Shown piece by piece: positions 10,420 to 20,299 of a DNA stretch of 64,000 nt. The position numbers and the translations under genes are program-made. The stretch is from contig NC_092348.1 of the NCBI RefSeq assembly GCF_963676685.1, positions 24,651,386-24,715,385 of the forward strand, in the 5' to 3' direction. The notes beneath the pieces were generated by a model that was not told where the DNA came from, made no database searches, and saw only the letters and a list, made by a program, of their open reading frames with translations. The number at the start of each line of letters is the position of its first letter. The first letter of the stretch is position 1. This DNA comes from Mytilus edulis (taxonomy: Eukaryota; Mollusca; Bivalvia; Mytilida; Mytilidae).

Positions 10420-10525
10420 TTAAACTTTTTTGGGCAATTTTATCAAGTGAGATGTAAATATTTCTTCTGTACTAAGTACAGAAATATTTACATCTCACTT
10501 GATAAAATTGCCCAAAAAAGTTTAA
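10420..10525. repeat. Palindrome with 50-bp arms
   Basis: TTAAACTTTTTTGGGCAATT-TTATC-AAGTGAGATG on the left is repeated in reverse complement on the right, centred on CTGTACTAAGTACAG near 10476. There is essentially no loop. The right end runs into the CCATTTGATTTTTAGGGG element. Confidence 0.8.
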
Positions 10526-10818
10526 TACCATTTGATTTTTAGGGGGGGGGGGGGGGGGGGGGGGGCTAGGATGAAATTTGAAAAAAATAGGCAGGACAGG
10601 TGTTTTGAGTATAAAAAAAAAGGCAGGATGAGAATCTTGGCAAAAAAAAAAAAGGCAGGATGACAATTTGTGTAAAAAAAGTTAGGATAAACTAGTAAAA
10701 AAAAACGGAGGACCGAATAGAGTAAAAAATAAAAATGCAGGACAGAGATTACTAAAAAAAAAAGCAGGGCAAAATTTTAGCCCCCCCCCCCCATAAAAAT
10801 CAAATGGTAGCTCCCTTA
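10526..10818. mobile_element. Poly-G/poly-C-bounded element with degenerate GGCAGGATGA tandem
   Basis: The ends are inverted: CCATTTGATTTTTAGGGGG (left, with about 24 G) and CCCCCCATAAAAATCAAATGG (right). Inside is a degenerate tandem of 25-35 bp whose common word is AAAAAAGGCAGGATGA or close variants (GGCAGGACAGG, TTAGGATAAACTAG, GGAGGACCGA, GCAGGACAGAG, GCAGGGCAAAA), eight diverged units in all. The ends resemble those of the element at 14580. No protein. Confidence 0.55.
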
Positions 10819-11062
10819 ATTTTTAAATTCCACTTTTTTTTTTCATGTTAAGAATTCAATATCCTTATAAATGCATCAATATCCCATATCCCATTTACTT
10901 TTAGGACAAATATCCCATATCCCTAAAATTAAAATGGCAAATATCCTGTGTACATCCCAATATACCCTATACAAGCCTCACAGATCACATAAAAATCCGG
11001 TATTCCGGATATTTAGATTCGTTCCGTTATCGGAATCACATTACAAAGTTGTTCATGTTTCC

Positions 11063-11162
11063 NNNNNNNNNNNNNNNNNNNNNNNNNNNNNNNNNNNNNN
11101 NNNNNNNNNNNNNNNNNNNNNNNNNNNNNNNNNNNNNNNNNNNNNNNNNNNNNNNNNNNNNN
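11063..11162. other. Assembly gap of 100 N
   Basis: Exactly 100 undetermined bases. The 531 bp before it (10532-11062) and the 534 bp after it (11163-11696) are the same sequence apart from homopolymer lengths, so the gap probably marks two unmerged contig ends. Confidence 0.95.
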
Positions 11163-11167
11163 TTGAT

Positions 11168-11201
<34 letters not shown>

Positions 11202-11696
11202 TAGGATGAAATTTGAAAAAAATAGGCAGGACAGGTGTTTTGAGTATAAAAAAAAAGGCAGGATGAGAATCTTGGCAAAAAAAAAAAGGCAGGATGACAA
11301 TTTGTGTAAAAAAAGTTAGGATAAACTAGTAAAAAAAAACGGAGGACCGAATAGAGTAAAAAATAAAAATGCAGGACAGAGATTACTAAAAAAAAAAGCA
11401 GGGCAAAATTTTAGCCCCCCCCCCCCCATAAAAATCAAATGGTAGCTCCTTAATTTTTAAATTCCACTTTTTTTTTTCATGTTAAGAATTCAATATCCTT
11501 ATAAATGCATCAATATCCCATATCCCATTTACTTTTAGGACAAATATCCCATATCCCTAAAATTAAAATGGCAAATATCCTGTGTACATCCCAATATACC
11601 CTATACAAGCCTCACAGATCACATAAAAATCCGGTATTCCGGATATTTAGATTCGTTCCGTTATCGGAATCACATTACAAAGTTGTTCATGTTTCC
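11163..11696. repeat. Direct duplicate of 10532-11062 across the gap
   Basis: Starts TTGATTTTTAGGGG and ends CATGTTTCC exactly like the pre-gap copy. Differences are confined to the poly-G run, one poly-A run, the poly-C run and CTCCTTAA versus CTCCCTTAA. Differences in homopolymers only are expected from two reads of one locus or two haplotypes. Confidence 0.9.
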
Positions 11697-11699
11697 GGT

Positions 11700-13045
11700 A
11701 TTAGTTGGAGGGAAGTTTCATCAGATATAATGTTATGAAATGTGTACTTTATTAACCATTTTTTGGCGTTTTCACTCATAGAGAAATATTTCCACTATGG
11801 CATCACTTTGTACACGTCAAAAGATGAGCCAGCAGATGTTCTGAACTTGACAACAAGGTTGCAAAGTTAGTAAATAATTTATAGTACATGTAATCATGTA
11901 CATGTGTATCTCAACTCCTGATAACTTAATAATACCTTTATACCTTTATCTTTAAATAATTTTGGCACTTACTGACTGACAAGGGATGAAAGGTTACACA
12001 AAAGACGACAATTTATTTTCATGATGATTAACATGTAACAGGTTGGGCTGAACTTTCAGGCTGAAGTCATGAAACATGGGGTGATCCCAAGTTTATGGGA
12101 TAAACACGTTTTTCTGGGGTCGAAAAACCCCCCAAAACTGGGTAAAAACTTCGTACATATATTTCACAGCAACTGTGAAAAAGCGCACAATGTCAGCTGT
12201 TGCGGTAATTTTTATCCAACATGAACTTTTGTTTACGTTAAGTAGTTTGCCATTGCTCTATTTATTCTTTTGTGTAAGTCTCAGGATAAATGGGCTTCAT
12301 AACCGGAAGTGTAAAAATCAAGCCATTTAACAATAATATCATATCATTTCTTTACTTTCTAGACAAATTGTCTTTCTTACTAACTTTGTCGACTATCATT
12401 ACATATACGGCCATGCTAGAGTTACGCAAGTTTTCGATATTCATCATGTCGCACTTTCAACGTATTCAGCGAGTGCAACGTACTGTCGATATTCGAAACT
12501 GCGAGTTAACTCACTTGAGGTGAATCATTTCGGGGCCACTTTGTATAAAAAATTATTTTATCATTTCTAGTCTGTGTTTGGCATTAAAATTTTGTAACAA
12601 CAATTTAGTTCAGCTTCAGAAGTAAGATAAAAAGCTGTTAGTTTTCTTGTTTGAATTTATTCATATTTTTCGGGTTCGGTTCACCAATGTACATAGGGCC
12701 TTTTAAAGTTCACTGTAGAATATGGGTTTGTCTTCAAGATAGACTTACAATTAAAAGATCGGAGCTAAAATTTATTTCATTTCTGTTGGCATAGGACATG
12801 ATTTTTAAAGGCCCAACTGAAATTTTATAAGCCTGATCTGGTTCTGTGTTTGGTTAGTGTTAAGAAGTATCCAAAGGATTTGAATTTGGGTGGTTAGTTA
12901 TCTCATTGCCAATCATGCCACATCTCCTTATTTTTAAATGTGCTTTAAGTAATGCTTCAGTCGAGTTCTTCGTTTTAAAACAACTTTTAATAGTATTTTG
13001 CATATATTTCAATATGTTTTACCTGTATTTATTTATTCTTATATA
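11700..13045. other. Intergenic, no gene or repeat recognised
   Basis: AT-rich single-copy-looking DNA. A CpG-richer patch at 12400-12545 (TCGACTATC, TACGGCC, TTACGCAAG, CGATATTCATC, CGTATTCAGCGAG) stands out and could be a promoter or 5' exon of the zinc-finger gene downstream. Nothing in the sequence proves that. Confidence 0.3.
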
Positions 13046-13048
13046 TAT

Positions 13049-13161
13049 GATATATGCTGTTCACTTTGTTATTTACCTGCATTATTTCTGTTAATGATTA
13101 ACAGAAATAATCATTAACAGAAATAATGCAGGTAAATAACAAAGCGAACAGCATATATATC
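13049..13161. repeat. Palindrome with about 52-bp arms
   Basis: GATATATGCTGTTCACTTTG-TTATTTACCTGCATTATTTC on the left is mirrored by GAAATAATGCAGGTAAATAA-CAAAGCGAACAGCATATATATC on the right. The centre is TTAATGATTAACAGAAATAATCATTAA. One G/A difference between the arms shows slight decay. Confidence 0.8.
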
Positions 13162-13499
13162 ACACAGATTAAAGACACCAATTGCAAGGAAGCATAAGCT
13201 GTTTATATAAATTAACCTTCTATTGATTTGTACTATAAGCAAAGATGTAGCAAGTTTTGTTGTTCAGGTCAAAAGGAGGAAAGGAAAGGAATTCACAAAT
13301 GAAACTCATCAGGGACTTAAAGAGAGGAAACAACTAATAGAAATCCACATTAAAAAACATATATCATGGTGATTAAAAGTGCATAAATATTTTTTTTAAT
13401 AAATTGCCAATTGGCAATTGAAAGAAATCGTTGGTCTCTGTTTACGGTCTAAGGATCTAATTCGTGTATATATCTTATTGTTATAGATAATGAAGCTTA

Positions 13500-13610
13500 C
13501 TGTTCGGTGTGAGCCAAGGCTCTGTGGTAAAGGCCGTTCATTAACCTATAATGGTTGATTTTAATAAATTGTTATCTTGATGGAGAGTAGTCACACCACA
13601 TCTTCTTAAA
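13500..13610 (-). repeat. Fragment of the 'GAGTGCCAATGAGACAACTC' family, reverse
   Basis: TTCGGTGTGAGCCAAGGCTC, AAGGCCGT, TAACCTATAATGG and CACACCACATCTTC are the reverse complement of words at 54065-54200. The order is conserved with some deletion. Confidence 0.6.
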
Positions 13611-13952
13611 TCTTTATCCAACTGACAGTTACTAAGAAATACTGGGGAAATTGACTCAGTAGGCAACAGAGTCCTTGTTGAAAATGTTATGTCGGCAAAC
13701 GTGTACAGCACTGGGTTGATCCAGGAATACTATAGCAAGTAGTTGTATTTTTCCTCGGTTTACTGGTGTATATTATAAACAATTGAAGATGTGGTATGTG
13801 TGCAAATTAGTCAAACTGTCCAAGACAAAATGTAGTTTTAGTGGTCAATTATAGGTTACAGTACTGTCGTCAATAGGACTAACATGGCCCAGCTAGACCA
13901 TTCTAAACTATACAAAGAGGCAAACCCATATCCAACGGTCAAATGTATATAG

Positions 13953-14107
13953 AGATTCTTACATAGTTACTCGTGGATTATCGGATTTATCCAATCGAGA
14001 TAGTTAAATTATCAATTTTAAAGTCCGAGCCGCCTCGGCGAAATTTTATAATTTAACTATGGAGATTGGATAAATCCGATAATCCACGAGTAACTATGTA
14101 AGAATCT
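13953..14107. repeat. Fold-back element, arms of about 65 bp
   Basis: AGATTCTTACATAGTTACTC-GTGGATTATCGGATTTATCC at the left end is repeated in reverse complement at the right end (…GAGTAACTATGTAAGAATCT). The loop is CG-rich (CCGAGCCGCCTCGGCG). A one-armed, diverged copy is at 53756-53815 (GTGGATTATCAGATTTATCC, AATCGAGATAGTT). Confidence 0.8.
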
Positions 14108-14579
14108 GTTTCTCTAATGATTAAAAAGACATTTCTTTTTTTGTTAACCGAAAATCCCCTTCGAGTGCCTTTCACATTGCACAATGATGTCAATTTCATT
14201 AACACCTGTTTCATATTTTGATTAATCCACTTAGCTAAAAAGGTCACGACCCTTAAAATCATCCAAAAAGATCACCAGCAACCACACGTTGATTAAATTT
14301 TTTTATACAATGGGTTCGGAAAGGGATAAATTTCCATAGAGTTACAGAAATAAATATATACATCTCAATGCCTTATATATCAAGTACTGTAGTACGCCGC
14401 TAGATTAAAACTGACTGATGATTGCCAATGAGACAACTATCCACAAGAGACCAAAATGACAGACATTAACATTTAAAGGTCACCTTCAACAATGAGCATA
14501 GCCCATACCGCAGAGTCGGCTATAAAAGGCCCTGATAAGATAATGTAAAACAATTCAAACGAGAAAACTAACAACCTTA

Positions 14580-14831
14580 GGCAGCAACCATTTGATTTGG
14601 GGGGGGGGGCTTTGGATTTTTTTCTGAACAATTATTTTTTTCGCCTTTTGGGAAAAAAAGAACCAATCTATTTCTTTGGCGACATGTCGAAAACATTTTT
14701 TTCTTTCAATTTTAGCCTATATATAGTGGCAGCTTTTTTTTCCAAAAAATCCATTGCACCACGGTCCCCCCCCCCCTCCCCCCCCCCCCCCCCCCCTTCG
14801 CCCTCCCCCCGAAAATCAAATGGTTGCTGCC
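14580..14831. mobile_element. PIF/Harbinger-type MITE, 252 bp, TTA target duplication
   Basis: Terminal inverted repeats GGCAGCAACCATTTGATTT and AAATCAAATGGTTGCTGCC are perfect over 19 bp. TTA flanks both sides (14577-14579 and 14832-14834). The surrounding repeat (14405-14579) is uninterrupted at 7343-7545, where AGAAAACTAACGGCCTAATTTATG corresponds to AGAAAACTAACAACCTTA plus TTCATG here, so the insertion and its 3-bp duplication are directly visible. The interior has long poly-G and poly-C blocks and no transposase. Confidence 0.85.
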
Positions 14832-15254
14832 TTATTCATGTTTTGTTATCATGAAACAGTAAAATGAATTTCGGGAGTTGGACAATGACATATTTTCTGA
14901 CTTATTAAACACAAGCCAGCTAGGTGTATGTCAATGCAGGGGATCGTCCATTGTGCAATATTAACGTGCACTTGCGTAGTCAGTATGGAATTGTGTTTAT
15001 TCTACATCTAGATGAGACAATTGATCAAAATTGAGTTAAATTCATAATAAAGAAATAAATTAGTTTATATATCTGACAATTAACGAATACAAACAAATAA
15101 GCACAATGATATGTAAATTAAACTCACAACAAAAACAATAAAAAATAACAAAACAAACATGAACTTTTCTTTGGTAAAATACGGAACACTGATATACGGT
15201 GCAACTTCTAACTTCCAACAATTTGAAGCTACCCTGTTAAAAATCAGATCAAAA

Positions 15255-15420
15255 TTGAGGGAGGGTAGGAGGGGACCCGATCCCGAAATCCCGAGCTTGA
15301 AAACACGAAATCCCGGCCTCAAAAACACGAAATACGAGAAAAGAATTCCCGGATCCCGAAATCCCGAGCTTAAAAACACCGGATCCCGGAGTCCCGATAA
15401 AAGTCCTATCCCCCCTCAAA
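15255..15420. repeat. Degenerate 'CCCGAAATCCCGAGCTTAAAAAC' minisatellite
   Basis: Units of roughly 25-35 bp built from GATCCCGAAATCCCGAGCTT, AAAACACGAAATCCCG and AAGAATTCCCGGATCCCG are bounded by GGAGGGTAGGAGGGG and TCCTATCCCCCC. A related array is at 15640-15870 and a reverse-orientation one at 39028-39215. Open frames here are by-products of the repeats. Confidence 0.65.
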
Positions 15421-15639
15421 ACTCGATGTTAAATACGATAACTGTTGCAGGAAGAATAATAGTGTGTGGCAAGGAGCATGCTCACAATCAGTAATTAAAT
15501 ACTGAGCACACAATGTTGATATTTAAATAGACTCCAATCAACAATTTTGAAATAAATTTTATTTTTTCTGAATCACCAATTTAAATATATATTCTGTGTT
15601 CCGTATTTATTTCCATTTGCTTATTGACTTGCGGAATAT

Positions 15640-15870
15640 AATTGGGGGAGAACTCTTTCAAGAGAGGGTTGGTGGGGTTCTGATACCGAAATCCTGGGCT
15701 TTAAAACATAAGATCCCAAAGTCCAGAATTGAAAGAAATTTAAATCCCGACATCTCGAAACTCGTAATAAAAAGAATTCCCGGACCCCGAAAGGATCACC
15801 CACAAAATCATTAGCTTAAAACGATCGATCCCGACGTTCCGAAAAAATTCCTGCCCACTCTTTCAAAAGA
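15640..15870. repeat. Diverged copy of the 'CCCGAAATCCCG' minisatellite
   Basis: GGGTTGGTGGGG at the left, then ACCGAAATCCTGGGCTTTAA, AAATCCCGACATCTCGAAAC, AAAAAGAATTCCCGGACCCC and GATCGATCCCGACGTTCCG. More decayed than the copy at 15255. Downstream, 15880-17020 is AT-rich and I see nothing in it. Confidence 0.5.
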
Positions 15871-17021
15871 TAAAAAGAATACATGTTAAAATTAAGTTAG
15901 TAAAATTGGTAACATGGAAGTAAAATTTAAATATGTTAATCAACTGAGACAAATCATTAACGAAACAAATAGCCAGGCACATGATTTTATTACTTTTAAA
16001 AACATCTATTTGACTATATAAGCTAAGTACGTTTACAATTGAGATTGTTATGTCAGCACAAAGAATTTTATAAATTCGTTCTTTAAATCGACAGCTGTAG
16101 GGTATTGCGCCAGATAATCATGTGATGTAATTAAAATATTGAATTTATTCATGAAAATTTTATGTCATCATAAAAATGATAAGTATCACGTGCCTGTTAA
16201 GTGTGTTCATACCAATTGATTTACCTGTAATCAAGAAAACTTTTATAGTTAAGAAATTAAAGGTCACAATTATGATATAAATGAATGTCATGTTTAATGA
16301 GATAAATACAATTACAGTAAATCGGAATTCCTTTTAAAATAAAATATTTAATCTATCAACTCTCTAGCACAACTCACTCTGTTAATAGTTTCCCAATACT
16401 GTTTCACAAATGATTAACTGAGACATACTTACTGGATTCGTTTAATTTTGATTTTTGATTGACAAGTGACAACAATAGCAATAAAACTTAAAGAAAAACA
16501 CATTTGCAGATTTTTTTGTAAACTAATTAAGATATTAATTAATATATCACACATATTTAGAGCCTGTAGCAACGATTTCCGTATTTTACATTTTTAATCT
16601 TTATATATTAAATTCAAGTGGGACTGTGAATTTAGTTGCATTAATATGACATGGATGTATGTAAAATAACTGAAACATTTAACTACTGATGTTATTAAGA
16701 ACATAAATTAAATACACGCTATCGATAGCGCAATTTATTAAAGGGACATCGCGCCCATCATGGCCATATTTGTCCATTTGTTATGATGAACCTTAAGTGA
16801 CCAATGATCAAATGATGATGTACCAATTTCTTATAGGCTTAAGCTTGTTTTCAACTTATTGCAAAACCATAAAATCAATCTCCATGTAAATACTATATTT
16901 TCTAAATCATGCAATATGTTGTAAAGTGGTAACAATGTATGAATCCACAGTAGTAAGTCAAACATGATAAAGGGAGACAATTCATCAGCAGGTCATCTCT
17001 TTTTGTATTAGTTTTTATGCC

Positions 17022-17224
17022 CTACCTACGATAGTAGAGGGGCATTATGTTTTCTGGTCTGTGCCTCTGTTCGTTCGTCCATCCATCCGTCCGTTCTTTC
17101 GTCTGTGTGTCCATTTGCCCCACTTCAGGTTAAAGTTTTTGGTCAAGGTAGTTTTTGATGAAGCTGAAGTCCAATCAACTTGAAACTTAGTACACTTGTT
17201 GCTTATGATACATGTATGATCTTT
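17022..17224 (-). repeat. Dispersed 'CCCCTCTACTATCGTAGG' family repeat, first half (split)
   Basis: Reverse-orientation copy of the family at 2467 and 6707. It breaks off at TATGATCTTT and resumes at 20101 (CTTTTTAATTTTAAAGCC…), running to about 20213 (ACACATTCTTGTT). Uninterrupted copies read TATGATCTTTTTAATTTTA (54533-54551), which fixes the break point. Confidence 0.8.
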
Positions 17225-17364
17225 ATATACGACCGCAAAAATTGAAAAGTGTTTGATCGTATATTGGTATCACGTTGGCGTCGTCTTCTGCAGCGTCGTC
17301 TTCTGCGGCGTCGTCTTCTGCGTCGTCATCATCCGAATACTTTTAGTTTTCGCACTCTAACTTT

Positions 17365-17780
17365 AGGTAAAGTCAATAGAAATCTATGAAATTTGAACAC
17401 AAGGTTTATGACCATAAAAGGAAGGTTGGGATTGATTTTGGAAGTTTTGGTCACAACAGTTTAGGAATTAGGGGCCAAAAAGGGGGCCCAAATAAGCATT
17501 TTGCTTGGTTTTTGCACCATAACTTTTGTATAAGTAGATAGAAATCAATGAAATTTAAATACAAGGTTTATGAACATAAAAGGAAGGTTGGGATTGATTT
17601 TTGGGAGTTGAGATCCCAATAGTTCATGAATTAGGGGCCAAAAAGGGGCCCAAATAAGTATTTTTCTTGGTTTTTGCACCATAACTTTAGTATAAGTAAA
17701 TAGAAATCTATGAAATGTTAACACAAGGTTTATGACCATTAAAGGAAGGTTGGGATTGATTTTGGGAGTTTTGGTCCCAA
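17365..17780. repeat. 161-bp tandem repeat, about 2.6 units
   Basis: Each unit carries AATAGAAATCTATGAAAT, ACACAAGGTTTATGACCAT, AGGAAGGTTGGGATTGATTTT, ATTAGGGGCCAAAAAGG and TTTTTGCACCATAACTTT in this order. The third unit is cut by the insertion at 17785 and resumes at 18872 (AACAGTTTAGGAATAAGGGGCC). Confidence 0.75.
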
Positions 17781-17784
17781 CAGT

Positions 17785-18871
17785 CAGTGATCTGGAAGGT
17801 TTTTTTTTTACTATGGGCCCAGGGCCCCTCAAAAATAAATTCAATTCGCCATTTAAAAAAATAATGGGCCATGTTGTCAAATGAGTGGGCCATTTGAATT
17901 GACTTCTGTAAAAAAATAAAAAGTATCATTATTTTTTGGCAAAGAGGTGTTGGTACTTACCTATATAATTTTAAATAATATCATGGATATTGTTCCTGTG
18001 ATTCTGTAATTTCAATGAATATACAATAACTTCTTCCAAAACGGACAATAATAAAGATAACCTGTATTTACAATGTTTAAACTGGTACTGTTGCCTTAGC
18101 TTGTTCATGTTGATGGTTGGGTTTTTTTTTAACATTAAATTTGGGTTTTTGTCGACACCATACTTATTCCAGACGTTCCGTCTTAGAGAACATATAGGCA
18201 CTTCCTCTGCACTTTTTGTATTATTATTATAACTTCATCACGATGACAAGATTAACAGTAGAGAGTACCATTAATTGATAGAACAAAACAATAATTCGCC
18301 AAAGTCATGTTAACAAAATGTCACGAGCCAAAGACCAAAAAAATTAGGACAGTTAGGCGCCTTTTATGGAGACAAAAACTATATTCATAAAAAGGCTCCG
18401 GGGGTTTTCAATCGAAATAATAGCAAACTAAACTAAATTAAAAGATTATTATTAGAGTTAAATCTCGTCTGTAATAGCCAAATTTCACAAATTTAAAGTT
18501 GTTTATAAAAAATTATATCATGAATGATGGTTAACTACGTTTTTTGGGTTATCAGTTAGACCGCATGGTTCTATTATTACCATAGGAAAACACCAGAGAC
18601 ATTAAACCGCATGGTTCTATTACCGTAGGAAAACACCCGAGACGTCCCAAAAATATATAGGTGCCCCTATGATTGGAGGAACATTATACAGTTATATACA
18701 CACACATGGCGGCACGGAAAACAATCGGAAATCCATTTGACGATATTTAAACGTTTCGAAACGAATTGAAAAATATCTTGCGCCACGTGGGCGCTTACAT
18801 TTGTTACTCTTTACGCCATTTCTGGTCAATATGCGCTATAGACGCAGGGCGCACGTCCTTCCCGATCACTG
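17785..18871. mobile_element. Non-autonomous hAT-like element, 1087 bp, nested
   Basis: Terminal inverted repeats are CAGTGATCTGGAAGG and CCTTCCCGATCACTG (one mismatch). AACAGT occurs directly before (17779-17784) and after (18872-18877). Sequence across the junction without the element (GGTCCCAACAGT + TTAGGAATAAGG) matches the neighbouring repeat unit. CAGTG ends are typical of hAT transposons, but hAT duplicates 8 bp, so the 6-bp duplication is atypical or slightly decayed. No BED finger, DDE or dimerisation domain could be read in any frame. Confidence 0.65.
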
Positions 18872-18876
18872 AACAG

Positions 18877-19290
18877 TTTAGGAATAAGGGGCCCAAATGG
18901 TCCAAAATTAAATTTTGTTTGATTTTAACAAAAATTGAATCCTTGGGGTACTTTGATATGCTACATCTAAAAATGTACTTAGATTTTTGATTATTGGCCC
19001 AGTTTTCAAGTTGGTCCAAATCGGGGTCCAAAATTAAACTTTGTTTGATTTCATCAAAAATTGAATAATTGGGGTTTTTTGATATGCCAAATCCAACTGT
19101 GTATGTAGATTCTTAATTTTTGGTCCCGTTTTCAAATTGGTCTACATTAAGTCCAAAGGGTCCAAAATTAAACTAAGTTTGATTTTAACAAAAATTGAAT
19201 TCTTGGGCTTCTTTGATATGCTGAATCTAAACATGTACTTAGATTTTTGATTAAGGGCCCAGTTTTCAAGTTGGTCCAAATCAGGATCCA
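18877..19290. repeat. 129-bp tandem repeat, three units
   Basis: Units start GTCCAAAATTAAA at 18899, 19027 and 19157 and contain TTGATTTTAACAAAAATTGAAT, CTTTGATATGCT, TGTACTTAGATTTTTGATTA and CCCAGTTTTCAAGTTGGTCC. Part of the 17225-20100 composite. Confidence 0.75.
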
Positions 19291-19304
19291 AAATTATTAT
19301 ATTA

Positions 19305-19460
19305 AGTATTGAATTTTCAATTGCACAGTATTCAGCAATAGCAAGAAATCTTCAATTGCACAGTATTGCACAATAGCAAGAAATTTTCAATAACACAGTA
19401 TTGCGCAATAGCAAGAAATATCTAATTGCACAATATTGTGCAATAGCAAGAAATTTTCAA
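19305..19460. repeat. 36-37-bp tandem repeat, four units
   Basis: The unit is TTCAATTGCACAGTATTGCA CAATAGCAAGAAAT with minor variation. Four head-to-tail copies are seen, plus isolated relatives near 19820. Confidence 0.8.
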
Positions 19461-20299
19461 TTGAAGTTATCTTTCTTTGTCCAGAATAGTAGTTGAATCA
19501 ACTTAAATCATTGTTTTATACATTATACAATGTATATTCACTTTTACTACCAACTGATAAATTAAAACAATCTTTACCATTCAGTGATAACAAGCACTTT
19601 TTTACATTTTAAAATTTTATGATGTATTTAAATGAGTAGTTATTGTTGCAAACTCCATTAGAAATTTGAATTGAGATAAGTTTTGGAATAAGGGAAAGGG
19701 GGATGTGAAAAAAAATTGGGGGGGGGGGGGGTTCAATTTATTTTCATTTCAGATTTCATAAATAAAAAGAAAATTTCTTCAAACATTTTTTTGAGAGGAT
19801 TAATATTCAACAGCATAGTGAATTGCTCAATGGCAAAATTTTTTTTTAAAGTTAATTCATGTAATTAGACCACATTCATTCTGTGTCAGAAACCTATGTT
19901 GTGTCAACTATTTAATTTTAAATTTAAATAAGTTTGAAGAAGAAATCTTTAATTGATTTGTAAGATCTTGACATTTTTTTTGTGTGAAAAACCCATATAA
20001 TGTCAAAAATTTGATCACAAGCCAAATTCAGAGCTGAATCAAACTTGAATGTTTTGTCCATACTTGCCCATACTGTTTAGGGTTCGACCCTGCGGAGCAC
20101 CTTTTTAATTTTAAAGCCAAATTAGACTTTTGACCCCAATTTCACGGTCCATTGAACATGGAAAATGATAGTGCGAGTTGGGCATCCATGTACTTAGGAC
20201 ACATTCTTGTTTACTGTATTTTTAGTATAAAAGCTTAATGTTTTTTATTTCGTTTACAGACAAAGCATTCCTGCATTGTTTCATAGAAGATTATTCATA

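Larger units (their letters stand above)
17225..20100. mobile_element. 2.9-kb composite repeat inserted in a dispersed repeat
   Basis: It begins ATATACGACCGCAAAAATTG and ends GGGTTCGACCCTGCGGAGCA C. CTTT is present on both sides (17221-17224 and 20101-20104), consistent with a 4-bp target duplication. It is built of three kinds of tandem block: a CGTCGTCTTCTGCGG simple repeat (17278-17330), 161-bp units (17365-17780) and 129-bp units (18877-19290), followed by a 36-37-bp array (19305-19460). A hAT-like element (17785-18871) is nested inside. No protein is encoded. Confidence 0.65.

Noticed and set aside
15159-15494. 111-codon open frame with PSRNPGL-type repeats
   Set aside because: It is created by the CCCGAAATCCCG minisatellite, is open on both strands, and has no start or splice context.
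17545-17929. Minus-strand open frames with repeated KINPNLP words
   Set aside because: They follow the 161-bp tandem repeat and the edge of the hAT-like element, and are not conserved protein.
20276-20299. TTG start giving eight extra residues on the zinc-finger protein
   Set aside because: Non-ATG initiation is unlikely here. The ATG at 20300 is the first ATG after the splice acceptor, although a coding upstream exon cannot be excluded.
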